Shown here piece after piece: positions 25,071 through 36,500 of a stretch of 64,000 nt of DNA. How positions within the stretch are numbered: the first letter of the stretch is position 1; each line of letters opens with the position of its first letter. The DNA is taken from IMG/VR virus record IMGVR_UViG_3300044681_000369, positions 62,001 to 126,000 of that record. One strand, written 5' to 3'. This DNA is from a virus. A program made the translations under genes and the position numbers. The notes under the pieces are model-generated. The model was not told the DNA's origin. It ran no database searches and saw nothing but the letters and a program-made list of their open reading frames with translations.

Positions 25071-25301
25071 CTACTTACCTTGATTTTTTATGATTTGTTG
25101 CAACATTAATTTTATGTCGATCATTTCTTGCTTAACTGTATTTATATCGGTTTCAATCTCACGCATCCGATTTAGAATACTTTTTTGACTTTCTCGCTTT
25201 GCACGATATTGCTTTAGCCCTTCCAAATCATTAGAAATGATGGCCTTTGAATGCCCATCTCTTAGATATTTAGTTGTATCTTCCAAAGCATATTTCGACA
25301 T
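25071..25301 (-). CDS. Small helical protein in the baseplate region
   Basis: A 76-residue protein starting MSKYALEDTTKYLRDGHSK. The ATG at 25301 was chosen because an upstream start at 25352 lies within the 3' end of the 2055-residue gene. It has a short helix followed by a coiled coil (MREIETDINTVKQEM). Possibly a trimeric linker between a baseplate protein and a fibre; unknown. Confidence 0.6.
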   Translation of the reverse strand: MSKYALEDTTKYLRDGHSKAIISNDLEGLKQYRAKRESQKSILNRMREIETDINTVKQEMIDIKLMLQQIIKNQGK

Positions 25302-25305
25302 AAAA

Positions 25306-28300
25306 TTATACCTGTAGAGCAATTGCACGAAGTTCCCTGACTTTAGGAACAACGCACTGTTTGGTGGACAACATCACGATTTTAATCGCAAAAATCTTAT
25401 ACCCAGTGTATGTCACTCCGGCATCTGTATATTCATACACACCAGAACCATTCAAGACGCTTGCTGGTAAGTCATATGTGTATTCAGCATAACCAGTTGG
25501 TAACAATTCTGACGGAGGAGTTGTTTCCATCAGGACCCAATCTTTATCCTCAAATGCTTCTGGGTCAGCCTCGTGCTGTAGTCTTGCATATACCTTAACA
25601 TCTGTTCCAGATGGAAGATTATTTGTCAAGTAAACTCGCAGGTCTTCGGCTTCTTGTCCATCATCCAATACAACTCTTCTAGAAACATATTTCGATCTTG
25701 CAGATCCAAACCCGGTTTCTTCATCGGTGTCATCATTATTAATATCATTGGCTGTTGCTATCATAGAGCATTTTCTCAAATCAATTACTGGAGAAACAGT
25801 AGAGGTTTGAGTGTACATGCCAACTCTAATCTTAAATGACTTTTCTCCACCAAGATTTTCATATTCATTCGAGAATGATCTAATAGACGCATCATATAGC
25901 AATTCTTCAGGCTTGTCTGCTGTGAAGTTCTCAAAATCTGTACCGGCAGTAGTTTCTGTTCCGGTATTTTCCGTGGCAGAATATGACCAAACCATTCTGC
26001 ATGGTGTATGATTCATATGACCAACGTTTGCAGTGAGTGAATTGATTGCCTTATCTTCAACTTCTACAACTTCTCCGTAAGCGGTACCGTTACCAACAAC
26101 ATCGCTGGCAGAGAATGCGCCTGTTACAACATACAACTTGGCAACATTATACAATGTGTCATAAGTTTGGATTAAACCGGAATTTAATCTAACCGTTGCT
26201 GAGCCGTCTGTGCCACCAGAAATTGTACTGAATGAAATTGTTGGCGCACTTGTGTAGCCTGCTCCTGGATTTGTAACAGTAATGCTTGAAATTTGATTTG
26301 ATGAAACAACAACATCTACAGTTGCATCTGTTGTGGCTCCACCGCCAGACAGTGTAATTGAATGTGTGCCGTTTGTATATCCAGAACCGGCATCATCAAT
26401 AGTAAACGAGAACCCGTGAATAGATTCGCCCACATCAAAGTTTCCGCCTGTAAATTGATCAAAGCGGAGATAATCAATATCTTGAGTTTCCAGTTCGACC
26501 AAACCAACACTGTTGATATCAAAGTCTGCTCTGTTTAGCAGGAACTTCATGTCTTCTGCCTGGTGTGCTGTCCAAGTTCTATTGTTTGCTGAAGTGAATA
26601 GTACACCAACGCTTGGCTGTTCCGTAACTCTTGTTGTTGTGTTTACAACATTTTCACCCAACTCAGATACCCAAACTTCATAGTCTGGAGAGTTACCTTC
26701 AGGCAACAGAACATAGCAATATTCTGTATTGTTCTTTAGATAGACAGGAGAAGGGAATGTAAACCGAGTTCTTGCACCCGCATTGTCAGCGTCAACGTTA
26801 ACTTGCTCTGGTCTTAATGTTACTTCACCAAATGGTAGAATGTTATTTGAAGGATAACCATTCTGAACTTCTCTCAATTCTAATTTAATTGCGGCTGTAT
26901 CTGATTTTGTTCTAAAGAAAACATCAACCGATGTTGCATACATGCCAAAAGGCATATCTTCAACCATAAAGGTCTGAGAGATAGGATCAAAGCCTGGTGT
27001 AAAAGCAAGACCACAATTCCAGTTCCACTGCCAAGCGGTATCCCACCAGAGAGACAGTTCGTCTGCAATCCAAAAATCGTCCCAACAAGCTATGTTAGGA
27101 TTGGGATCCGGAACAGGAGCGGCAGTAGTTGTAGTTGGCGCCGCCGTTGTGGTGGTGGTGGTCGTAGTTGTTGGCGCCGCCGTTGTGGTGGTGGTCGTAG
27201 TTGTAGTGGTTGTAGTTGGCGCCGCCGTTGTGGTGGTCGTAGTTGTTGGCGCCGCCGTAGTTGTAGTTGTTGTTACTCTCGGAGTAGTGGTTTCCGGGTT
27301 AACAGTGGGAACTACAGGCTCATCCGGCGGCGATGGCGGAGGATAAATAATAGTTGTGTTAGTATTATTGACAGTTGTAGTATTATCAACATAGGTATTT
27401 TGAATATTTGTAGTGTTGTTTACTGTAGTATATGTGTTATTTACTACAGTGGTTTGAATACCAACTCTTCTCCCCTCAAGTCTATTGACTGTGGTTTGAG
27501 TATCATATGTAAGTCTAGTATCCGTAAGAGTGTTGGTTGCAATCTTAGCAACTCTAGTAGAAATTACGGTATCTTGAACATTTTGTGCTAAACCGTTTGC
27601 AGAAAATGTTTGACTACAAACTGTAGTTAAGAATTTTTCTCTATTTTGCTCATCATCAGCCAAACGGAAAATCTTTTCGCCAACTCTAAATTGTCCCTGT
27701 GGGATTCTAAATTGTCCCATGGCTCTACCTTCATCGTTAGTGATGATGGCATCACCCCAATCACCATCCGCATAAGATGATGCTTCGACTGAATTGGTAA
27801 AGTTCTGATTCCATGCGCCAGATACTGCAACTGGTCGGCAATGTTCTGACACTGCAATACCATCAAAGAAAGGATATATCCGTGTGTTAGGCTTCATTCT
27901 CTCTGCCTTAAACGTTACGGTTATACTTCTCATGAATGGAATGATTGAAGTATTTGTTACTCTGGCTCCAGTTCTCTGAGTTTGAGTTTCTGGTGTAACA
28001 CTAATTGAAATGCCCTGTCTTGTTTGACGCTGTTCAATTGTAGATGTTACAATTTGCATGTCTGTCTGGAATCCGGTATCGCCTCCACCATAAACGGCGC
28101 TTACCGCATCTGTGGTTTCTGTTGATACAACTCTACCAGTTCCTAAATCTTGCCAGTCGCCCCACTGAGTTCCCCAGGCATCTGCCATCTGTTCCCAGGC
28201 ATCATAGTTTCCATCAAAGTTTGCAGAAACATCGGGAAGAACGCTAGTATCTGTCCAGTTGTCAACCGGAGGATCAAGTTGCATATCACCAATATAATTG

Positions 28301-31300
28301 AAGAGCAACTCACCCACACAATTTCTTGGTTTGGTAGCAAATAGGTTTCTAGTATAATTTACTTCAGTGTATGGCAATGTAATCAAATCGCCAGTCTTTT
28401 GAATATTTGACGAATTTGTAGAATTATACTGAAGATCAACGTTTTCTAAAAAGAAGAACGCACGAAGTTCTTTTTTCTCAGGATCTATAGCTGAGTGATG
28501 TTCAGAACTCTTAACGTTTGCAATATTGTGACCAGTAAAGGCATCAACTAGAATGCCGTTCTTAAATCGATTTAAGCCTGGATCTGCGGCAGAAGGAATT
28601 ACGAGGTCCTTTGCTGCCTTCTCTAAAAGATTTAGAGAACTATAATACTCTAGTCGATTAATTCTCTGTTCTAATACACCAATGTCTCGCATGGTGTATC
28701 TACGATTATCTTGTAATTTATACTTTACGCCCATTTCTGGCTTACCAATTACCTTAGCAACGTTTGGTGCCAAAGATGGATAAGGAGGAATGGTTACAAC
28801 TGCTAATGTCATAGCATTGTCTGGTTCGGCTGCCTCTAATGGAGATAGAGAAGGAACGCCGTAAACTGATGAGAAATTGCCTTCTTCATCAATAACAATT
28901 CTATCTTTTCTACCCATGTAGTATTCGATGTCAGTAATGAACTGCTCTGTAGGAACAGGTACAATTACTGCGCCACCTTGAGGACCACTCAAAGTAGATG
29001 CATATGCAGGGTTTGTATTTGATGGATCTGATTCGGCAGTAGAAACATTTGTGTAGTATGAAATTTCGTTATCATACCTTGGTCTAAAGTCTAATGTATC
29101 TCTTAGATCGTAAGAGCTACCAGAAACCGTTGAGGTAAAGATAGGAATCTCATACGTTTTTAGTGTACCTGCCGCACCAGTTTCGTCATCTACTGGATAT
29201 GAATCCACGGTGTAGAAGTTATAGTTTGTAACTGGAGAACCGTTGTGTTCAAAATAATCAAAAACAACAACAAGTTTTGAATCAGTTAAATTCAGAGATG
29301 ATGTTGGTTTCTTGATGATTCTGCAATTTGCATAGAAATTGTCTCTTTGCCCATTGTCAAAAGTAAACTGATCTTTTACATCATCTCCCAAAGCAACAAC
29401 ATCTGCCGCAGTCTCATCGTACGGTCCAACATAAACGTGTTTTAGTTGCCAACCGTCTGACGCACCTAAACTATATGTGCCTGAGGTGTCGCCACTAGTA
29501 TTAGTGTTAATGATAACAACGGCATCTTCCTTCATAACCTTAGTTACAGGATCAGCGTTTGCAACATGTACCTTAACGAGTACCTGAACTGTTGCCGCTG
29601 TTGCTCCAGCACTACCAGGAAGATTAATTGTTAACTGTGTGCCTGTGTTGCTAACGCTAAATCCAGAAGCACTCAAATCTAGAATAGAACCGGCTGGATA
29701 AGAAGTGCCCTCAATGGTTGCAGCCTGTGTTAGAGTTACAACAACATTGTCTAGTGCTTCAGTATCACTTAATGTAGGAATTGAAAACGGAAAACTTTCA
29801 CTTCCTGAAACGCCAACTGTAATCGAATTTGTTGATGTTGAAATTGATCCAGAAAGTTGTTTTGTGTAGTCAAAACTATTGTCTTGCGCAAGATTTGGCT
29901 TTGTTGTTTTTGTTGCTTTTGACGGAAGTCTAAACAACAACCTATTAAATTTTGTCTCTTTTAATACTGCTATACCAGACTCTAAAACTAGGTCTGCGTG
30001 GCCATCGGCTGTTGTATTATAGTACAACGCTCGGACAGAATCAAAATTTTGACCAGAATTAATTTTGATGTCATAGAGATAAACTCTATACTGTGCTGCC
30101 GCATTGCCTGGTGTACCAGAACTGTACTGAACGTAACGAACTTTTGCTGTACCAATTTCGCTACCACCGGCAGCTGTTGATGACAAGGTTCCAGACGTAA
30201 CTGCATTTGTTGCGGCGCTTCTTAAAGATACTGTGCCGCCACCAGCAACATCCCATGAACCGCAGAAATCATCAACGATAACATAGTTACCGTAAGACGT
30301 TGCTACAGAATTCTCTTGAATTGTTCTTGTGGTTAATCCTTTTGGTACAATAATGTATTCGGTTTTATATGTTTCGGCTAAATAACCGCGAACATATGCT
30401 TTACCTGGCTCAATACCAATGGCAAGCAATTCTTCATTGCCTCCCATATTTGGATCATCTGAATTATATGGCAGTAAACCAGAATTTGTGCCATCATCTA
30501 GATGTTCCAAAATTCTGATAGGAAATGGTTTTACTGAATAGTTGCCAGACTCATCGTATGTTCTCTTTGCAATATTCTTGCCAAGAAGAGCATAGATTTT
30601 ATCTTCAGTCTGAGTTGTGTATAATGAACCCGCTTTAATTTCAATATATTGCTGGAAGTCTTCAGATACTTGATCGTTTCTTCCATATTTTACCAAAGAT
30701 GCTGTTGACAAATATCTGTCTGCACCAGGCGCGGCAAAGTTAAATGTTCCTTGCGCTGGATCAAGTAGTGTTTGATCTTCTTCGGCATTTACAATATTTT
30801 CAATTAATTCAAAACCAATCTTATATGTAGGAAGATTACTATATGGATCAAGAATCATCGTTTCTTTTGTAAACTCGACAAATTTGCCGTCAAGATATAC
30901 AATACCATCATTGACGGTAACAAAAGAACCAAGACCTCTATATGCCTGATCGCCAGGAACTAAGCTATCGTTAGCAACAAATGTGTCGCCAATTAGAGTG
31001 ACATCTTCTGCATCTGTAACCAAAAGAACTTCGCTTGGTTCAAAATATGAATTTGAAGTTTCGCCGTCACCAGAAATATATCTCAAATATAATGTGTTTA
31101 AGAATGGTGCAGTTGTCTGAGAACCAGAAAGCACATTTACTACTAGTGCGGTGATCCCAGATGTTTGTCCTGTTACCGTGCATCCAACATATCTGTTTAA
31201 GTCAGATAGTGTTAGTCCAGATGCGTCTAAGTCATTGATTTTAATGAAGTTTGCGTTAACATCTAGCTGAAATTCGCAGCCAGCAATAACGGCACCATTC

Positions 31301-31473
31301 TTAAATACATGATTACCAAATTTGCCAATCTGGTCCTGAAGTAAGGTTTGAAGTTGCGTTAGTTCTCTAGCCTGAACTGCATAGCCAGGCTTAAAGAGTA
31401 GCTTTGTATATTTTTTTGCAATCGCATCTTCCGAATTATCGAAATATGGAGATACATTTAGGTCAAGTGCCAT
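25306..31473 (-). CDS. Giant baseplate/virion structural protein (DUF4815-like N-terminus, poly-Thr linker)
   Basis: A 2055-residue protein. The N-terminus (ALDLNVSPYFDNSEDAIAKKYTKLLFKPGYAVQARELTQLQTL) is a conserved virion structural domain of marine T4-like phages. Beta domains follow. Around residues 1400-1460 is a Thr-rich mucin-like linker (long Thr runs broken by AAP) after Asn/Thr/Val-rich repeats. The C-terminal third has a jelly-roll-like domain (SQTFMVEDMPFGMYATSVDVF) and GSGYTNG/GAGYTSA repeats shared with gp8-like and gp7-position proteins. Its place right after gp8 is that of T4 genes 9-12, so it may combine wedge-periphery and fibre-attachment roles. Confidence 0.8.
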   Translation of the reverse strand: MALDLNVSPYFDNSEDAIAKKYTKLLFKPGYAVQARELTQLQTLLQDQIGKFGNHVFKNGAVIAGCEFQLDVNANFIKINDLDASGLTLSDLNRYVGCTVTGQTSGITALVVNVLSGSQTTAPFLNTLYLRYISGDGETSNSYFEPSEVLLVTDAEDVTLIGDTFVANDSLVPGDQAYRGLGSFVTVNDGIVYLDGKFVEFTKETMILDPYSNLPTYKIGFELIENIVNAEEDQTLLDPAQGTFNFAAPGADRYLSTASLVKYGRNDQVSEDFQQYIEIKAGSLYTTQTEDKIYALLGKNIAKRTYDESGNYSVKPFPIRILEHLDDGTNSGLLPYNSDDPNMGGNEELLAIGIEPGKAYVRGYLAETYKTEYIIVPKGLTTRTIQENSVATSYGNYVIVDDFCGSWDVAGGGTVSLRSAATNAVTSGTLSSTAAGGSEIGTAKVRYVQYSSGTPGNAAAQYRVYLYDIKINSGQNFDSVRALYYNTTADGHADLVLESGIAVLKETKFNRLLFRLPSKATKTTKPNLAQDNSFDYTKQLSGSISTSTNSITVGVSGSESFPFSIPTLSDTEALDNVVVTLTQAATIEGTSYPAGSILDLSASGFSVSNTGTQLTINLPGSAGATAATVQVLVKVHVANADPVTKVMKEDAVVIINTNTSGDTSGTYSLGASDGWQLKHVYVGPYDETAADVVALGDDVKDQFTFDNGQRDNFYANCRIIKKPTSSLNLTDSKLVVVFDYFEHNGSPVTNYNFYTVDSYPVDDETGAAGTLKTYEIPIFTSTVSGSSYDLRDTLDFRPRYDNEISYYTNVSTAESDPSNTNPAYASTLSGPQGGAVIVPVPTEQFITDIEYYMGRKDRIVIDEEGNFSSVYGVPSLSPLEAAEPDNAMTLAVVTIPPYPSLAPNVAKVIGKPEMGVKYKLQDNRRYTMRDIGVLEQRINRLEYYSSLNLLEKAAKDLVIPSAADPGLNRFKNGILVDAFTGHNIANVKSSEHHSAIDPEKKELRAFFFLENVDLQYNSTNSSNIQKTGDLITLPYTEVNYTRNLFATKPRNCVGELLFNYIGDMQLDPPVDNWTDTSVLPDVSANFDGNYDAWEQMADAWGTQWGDWQDLGTGRVVSTETTDAVSAVYGGGDTGFQTDMQIVTSTIEQRQTRQGISISVTPETQTQRTGARVTNTSIIPFMRSITVTFKAERMKPNTRIYPFFDGIAVSEHCRPVAVSGAWNQNFTNSVEASSYADGDWGDAIITNDEGRAMGQFRIPQGQFRVGEKIFRLADDEQNREKFLTTVCSQTFSANGLAQNVQDTVISTRVAKIATNTLTDTRLTYDTQTTVNRLEGRRVGIQTTVVNNTYTTVNNTTNIQNTYVDNTTTVNNTNTTIIYPPPSPPDEPVVPTVNPETTTPRVTTTTTTAAPTTTTTTTAAPTTTTTTTTTTTTAAPTTTTTTTTTAAPTTTTAAPVPDPNPNIACWDDFWIADELSLWWDTAWQWNWNCGLAFTPGFDPISQTFMVEDMPFGMYATSVDVFFRTKSDTAAIKLELREVQNGYPSNNILPFGEVTLRPEQVNVDADNAGARTRFTFPSPVYLKNNTEYCYVLLPEGNSPDYEVWVSELGENVVNTTTRVTEQPSVGVLFTSANNRTWTAHQAEDMKFLLNRADFDINSVGLVELETQDIDYLRFDQFTGGNFDVGESIHGFSFTIDDAGSGYTNGTHSITLSGGGATTDATVDVVVSSNQISSITVTNPGAGYTSAPTISFSTISGGTDGSATVRLNSGLIQTYDTLYNVAKLYVVTGAFSASDVVGNGTAYGEVVEVEDKAINSLTANVGHMNHTPCRMVWSYSATENTGTETTAGTDFENFTADKPEELLYDASIRSFSNEYENLGGEKSFKIRVGMYTQTSTVSPVIDLRKCSMIATANDINNDDTDEETGFGSARSKYVSRRVVLDDGQEAEDLRVYLTNNLPSGTDVKVYARLQHEADPEAFEDKDWVLMETTPPSELLPTGYAEYTYDLPASVLNGSGVYEYTDAGVTYTGYKIFAIKIVMLSTKQCVVPKVRELRAIALQV
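27118..27276. repeat. Trinucleotide-rich tract encoding the poly-Thr/AAP linker
   Basis: A GTT/GTG/GTA-rich tract on the plus strand, punctuated by five or six copies of GGCGCCGCC (encoding AAP-type breaks on the minus strand). Translated on the minus strand it is long threonine runs separated by Ala-Ala-Pro. The repeat is prone to length change by slippage. Confidence 0.85.
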
Positions 31474-31489
31474 CGCTTACTTCTCTTTT

Positions 31490-33052
31490 TTAGAAATTAA
31501 TAATTGTTCGTACTTTTTCAACTTGATCTTGCTGCCTTGTGATCTGTCTACGATTCTCAATATAGAGAATTTCGCCTGTAGTATTAATCACATCTGGCGC
31601 AGTCAAACTATTTATAGTCAAATCTGAGATCGTTTGAGTGTTGTTGCTCAATATACTTGTTGAGCTTATGCTCGGAATAATAGGAAGAAGGTAAATTTTA
31701 TTTAATTCCGATACTATTTGAGCAACAACAAACCTGCCACCAGTATTTGTCCATATCTCATCATCAACGTTGTATAACGAAACATCATCAACTTCTATGA
31801 TATAGCATGTTGTTCCTGTGTCATCCGTAAAGTTTGCATCGTTGGATTTAAGAACATTTTTAACTATGCCGACTTGTCTAAAGTCATTATTCAAGAAATA
31901 GTCTGAGGTATCATTATCCAAATTTACAGATACGCACACGTTTGTGGCATATAACTCTTTTATAGGATTTGATCCGTGACCATAATAAGGTGATACTGTG
32001 GCTTTTGCAACTGCGCCAGTTCCCAACCCAAGAATGTTATTGAAATAGACTTCAGCAAAAGTGTATCCGGTTCCTTGATTGGTTATTCTAACATTTGAAA
32101 TTTCACCAAATGCGTTTACTTCGGCTACTGCCTCTGCGCCTGTTCCATCGCCAACAATTTGCACAAGAACATCATCTATAGAATAATTTTCACCTACGGC
32201 TGTCAAAACAATTCGATCTACCGTTCCTGGAATAGCGGCTGCCTCAATATTCTCTTGAATTACTGAGGTAGGATTATTGCCTAACTCAACAGAAAACTCT
32301 GCGCCGCTTCCGGTTCCATTATCAACAAGAGTCAAATATGCAAATGAATAACCACTACCGCCAGTAAAGGATACCGAAGTAATTTCTCCAGCCTCATTAA
32401 CACCATCAATAGTAACTGTTGCTCCGTTGCCGTCCCCATGAACAATAACTTGCGGAACGTTACCGATATCGTAGCCAGAACCTGGATTTACAATAGTGAT
32501 TTGATCAAGTTCACCATTAATATCATATAACGGTTGACCAACACCTGCCATTTTTCTAACAGGAATATAATCAACAGTTAAGAACTTGATCTCGTCTGAA
32601 GCCTCAACGCTAAACATGTATTTCCAAACATAGCCGTCTGGCAACAAAAATGCATTATTAACATCTTCGTTGGAGGGCTTATACTGACTAGGCGAACCAT
32701 TGTTATTGTTTAGGCACTTGTATACTCTCATGTCAGACGTTAAGACATAAAAGTTTGATTGAGACAAATCAATGTCATCTTCATACTGATCGTATACAGT
32801 ATCTTGTTCCCAATCAATTCGTCTTGCCATAAGGACAACATCCGTCGGCTGAACTCTCTTAACAAACATCATATTTCTATGAGTTGTTCCATTATAGAAT
32901 TCAGTGTCCAGAGGTTCTTCTTCAATTGGCTCATTAGACCATTCTGTGGTTTTACCCACAAAGATATAAAAGAAGTCGTTTTCGTTTACAATATCACGAT
33001 AGAAACTTCTTGCCAATTCTTGTCTTGCAAGACTTCTTAGCAATAAGGCCAC
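31490..33052 (-). CDS. 8: Baseplate wedge protein, gp8-like, with GSGY-repeat insertions
   Basis: A 520-residue protein, longer than T4 gp8 (334). The N-terminus (YRDIVNENDFFYIFVGKTTEWSNE-type layout) and the DGYVWKYMFSV segment (about 140) match gp8 of the T4 wedge. The extra length comes from repeated beta modules (VNPGSGYDIGNVPQVIVHGDG and TNQGTGYTFAEVYF) also present in neighbouring baseplate proteins. T4 order 7-8 is retained, with a small gene between. Confidence 0.85.
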   Translation of the reverse strand: MALLLRSLARQELARSFYRDIVNENDFFYIFVGKTTEWSNEPIEEEPLDTEFYNGTTHRNMMFVKRVQPTDVVLMARRIDWEQDTVYDQYEDDIDLSQSNFYVLTSDMRVYKCLNNNNGSPSQYKPSNEDVNNAFLLPDGYVWKYMFSVEASDEIKFLTVDYIPVRKMAGVGQPLYDINGELDQITIVNPGSGYDIGNVPQVIVHGDGNGATVTIDGVNEAGEITSVSFTGGSGYSFAYLTLVDNGTGSGAEFSVELGNNPTSVIQENIEAAAIPGTVDRIVLTAVGENYSIDDVLVQIVGDGTGAEAVAEVNAFGEISNVRITNQGTGYTFAEVYFNNILGLGTGAVAKATVSPYYGHGSNPIKELYATNVCVSVNLDNDTSDYFLNNDFRQVGIVKNVLKSNDANFTDDTGTTCYIIEVDDVSLYNVDDEIWTNTGGRFVVAQIVSELNKIYLLPIIPSISSTSILSNNTQTISDLTINSLTAPDVINTTGEILYIENRRQITRQQDQVEKVRTIINF

Positions 33053-33070
33053 AATAGCGTCCTACTTAAA

Positions 33071-33529
33071 TTATTCTACAGTGACCGTCCAGGTGATGGT
33101 CATAGAGTCACCCGCGGCCTTGTTGATTACCGCAAACTCTGTACGACATAGCATTGTTCCAGCACTAGCATCGTTAAAGATACCAGCTTCTGTAATTGCA
33201 CCTGTGCCATTACCAGCCGCAAACGTGGCAACATATTGTACCGAATTGTTTGTGGTAGTTGCAGAAGTTAGTGTCGCACGATATAGCTCATGCTCTAGTG
33301 CTGTGTCGCCAGCGGCTGGGTTAGTAGCACCGCCAGCTTGGTCGCCGTCGCCAATTGCCATATGCGACATGACGCCAGCGGATGCGGAAGTCATGCGTGA
33401 TGCAATATAGTCTAAACCAGCATCAACAACTAGGTTGGTTACGTTATATTCCTGCTTTAGGTTGCCAGAAGCATCGTTAACAACGATGTTTAGCTTACCG
33501 GTTGCGGAAAGAAATTCGATATTTCTCAT
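33071..33529 (-). CDS. Virion protein of unknown role (beta, fibre/baseplate-associated)
   Basis: A 152-residue protein with layout VNDASGNLKQEYNVTNLVVDAGLDYIASRM, SHMAIGDGD, and a C-terminal VQYVATFAAGNGTGAITEAGIF...MTITWTVTVE. The TGAITEAGIF plus alternating C-terminal strands occur in small tail-fibre/collar proteins of many tailed phages. It lies between gp7-position and gp8, with a strong ribosome site (AAGGT). No T4 counterpart at this position. Confidence 0.65.
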   Translation of the reverse strand: MRNIEFLSATGKLNIVVNDASGNLKQEYNVTNLVVDAGLDYIASRMTSASAGVMSHMAIGDGDQAGGATNPAAGDTALEHELYRATLTSATTTNNSVQYVATFAAGNGTGAITEAGIFNDASAGTMLCRTEFAVINKAAGDSMTITWTVTVE

Positions 33530-33558
33530 GATTTTTACCTTCTTCTTGGTTTAAAAAT

Positions 33559-36500
33559 TTAGATTGAATAATTCGTGCCGACGTAATCACCGGAATGAAA
33601 GTCGCCAGCCCAATAATCCTGTATATTTATAATGCCTGACTCACTAGTTCCTAAAGTATCTACTGTCTGTTTTGCCAGAGATGAACTCTGATTTTCCATT
33701 AAGTGTAATGTTGACTGCGCACCGCCCCCATTTGAGGCTATTGATATATTTTCATTTACTTCATTTGTCTCATTTACAACAGGACCATGGAAAACAATAC
33801 GATCATCGCCTACTGATGTTGCATCTACAACACTCTTTACTGTGTGTCCAGAAAATACATCGGTTACTATCGGATCGTCATTAGGAACAGTAAATACTGG
33901 CTGATTAACTACAGTATCCGAAGTAGATACAACTTCTGTAATAACTTTCTGATATGTTACATTATATAGCTCACCTACAATTGCGTTTTCTACTATAACT
34001 TTTTCCATAGAATATATGGCATTATCAATAGCTTTAAGAATTACGTCTGAATTTGCAACATAATCCTCAGCAAAGTAGGCTGGTTGACCTGGATCCATAT
34101 ATGGCGTTTCGATCAAGGAATCACTTGAAGCATCCAAATACTTCTCAAACATTGTGGTGCGATCTTCACTATGAGATGCAACATCTGATAGTAATTTTAC
34201 AACATCAATATTTGTGTTTGTTGTTGTAAGTCCATAATCAGCAAGAGATTTGCCTACATCAAACGTTTCTGCATGTAAGGTTGTTGCAGTATCGGTTTCA
34301 CCTTTTTCAACTAATGTGAAAGAAGAGTCAAATGCGCCGCTCGTTGAGTCTGATGTTGGTTTATAATAATCCGCAACATGTGATTCGGAAAGTGTGGCTA
34401 CATCTGCCAGCTCTTTCAGGAATTCCACAGCAACAACTTCATTGGTATCTAACAATTCAGATACAAGATTATAGAAGTGAATTGGCTGTCTCTGAATGTT
34501 GAACGTACCAAAAGAGATAGTATTTCGAATTAATAATTCTCCAAATAATGCCATACCTGCTGGATGTACGGTATTCTTTACCATTGTCATCCAGTTTACG
34601 GACGGGATCTTTGACCGAATTACATATGAATAGTTCTGATAGTATAAGTTGTCCTGAAGTTTATTAACATCAGACAACATGCCTCTTCTATCTTTATTTC
34701 TTCCAAGTCTTTGTGTTATTGCACCGGTTTCAATTCGAAGTGTCGCAACACCATTTCCTGTTTTCGATGTGATGTTGACATCAATTACTTGATTTTCAAA
34801 TCCTGAACCGGAAGAGAAGACGGTTACCGCTGTAGGCGCACCATCTGCATCAACAGATGTAATCTGAATACTTGCTTTGTTGTCAACACCAGTCTTAACA
34901 TAATCGCCAGCAAAATAATTTAAACTTGTATCTCGATAGGAATAGACATATGTTCCGGCAATACCGGACTCAATAATGTCATATACTTCATTTACCTTAA
35001 ATCCATAATTTGGTGTACCAGTAGTTTCAATGACTGAAACACTAGAAATGCCTCTGGTTAAATAACCATATTTTACAGTTGGATCAGTTTCTAGATATAC
35101 ATATGTTTCAATATCGGTGGTGTCAAACTCAACATTAGTGTCTTCTGTGTTATAATTTTCTCCACCAGCAATCATGGTAACATATTTTATGCCACCATTT
35201 CCATCTAGAACTGCTCTTGCTTGTGCGCCACTTGCATCATTATCGCCGACAAAATTGACGGTTGGCGCGGCAAAATAGCCGCTGCCATTCGAATCTAGTG
35301 CATCAATAAATCTGTGTTCGGATCCTGTGCCTACACCAGTAAAGTTTATAAAATATTCTTTAGATAGAATATTATAATCGCTTGATCCTGTGCCAGTAAT
35401 ATTAACATTGGAATACAACGATATGCCCATATATGGTTGGCTATCGTCGGCGTCTTCCTCAGTTTCTTTATTTGCAAAGTAACCTTCTTCGGCATATCTT
35501 GGATCTGCATCTAGTAAGGTTTCTGCAAGTTTAATCGTATTGTCATCAATTTTAATTACATAATATGAAGTCCTATCTTCCAGTCCAACTACTGGATCTA
35601 CAGGATTTTGATAGATTACAAGATCGCCAGTTAAAAATCCATGATTAGGAATAGTAATAGTATCATCAGCTACGTTTACAGCACTGCTACTAAAGAATGT
35701 TTTTGGTGTTATCCTGTTTAGGGAAACATCGTCCATGTATAGACGAAAATAATCTTTGTCTATCTTCTTTACATAATAATGACGATATGAAATTAATCCA
35801 CCAATTGGTTCGTTTCCATAACCAGGATCATAGACTACAATATCTCCGGTTTCTAAACCGTGATCTTCAACAAAGATTCTGCCGTATCTTAATCCTACAG
35901 ACGACCCAATTGTTGTCATATAATCTTCAGCAAAATAATCGCCTGGATCATCGTCTGTTGATGCAACATATGCCGTTGAGTTTGCGCCAGGATCAAACAC
36001 ATATGATCTATCGGCAGGATCGGCAGTAACTGCCACAATTTCGCCGTCTACAATTAATGGTTGACCAGATGCACCAGAGCCAGGAAGTGTAATTGTATCT
36101 TGGTCCAAACGCTCAACCACAAGTTCATATGTGGGTTTTGTTGAATACGCAAGTTTAGAAATTGAGATAACCCGCAAATCGTGGGTATCAAAAGTGTTTA
36201 CTCCAAATAATGTTTTTGGAGAATAAACTTTAATGTATTTTCCTGCTAATTCAAACGGATTACCTGTAGTTAATCCGTTTGTCTGAATTCTTATTATTTG
36301 TTCTCTTAACCATACACCATCAGATGCTCTGAGCATGTATTTTGATGGGTATATAATTTCAGGTTTTTCATTGAAAAAGGTTCTGAAAAGAAACTCAATA
36401 GACTTTTCAGAACCCTTTGCCTCATAAAATTCTCGAATAAATTTAACAAGAAGTCTATCAGTAACTAATGTATTTGTCGGAAACATTTGGAGAAATTGTT

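Noticed and set aside
27092-27346. Open frame on the plus strand coding long Val/Ala/Gly runs
   Set aside because: It is the reverse of the poly-Thr tract; simple repeats keep all frames open.
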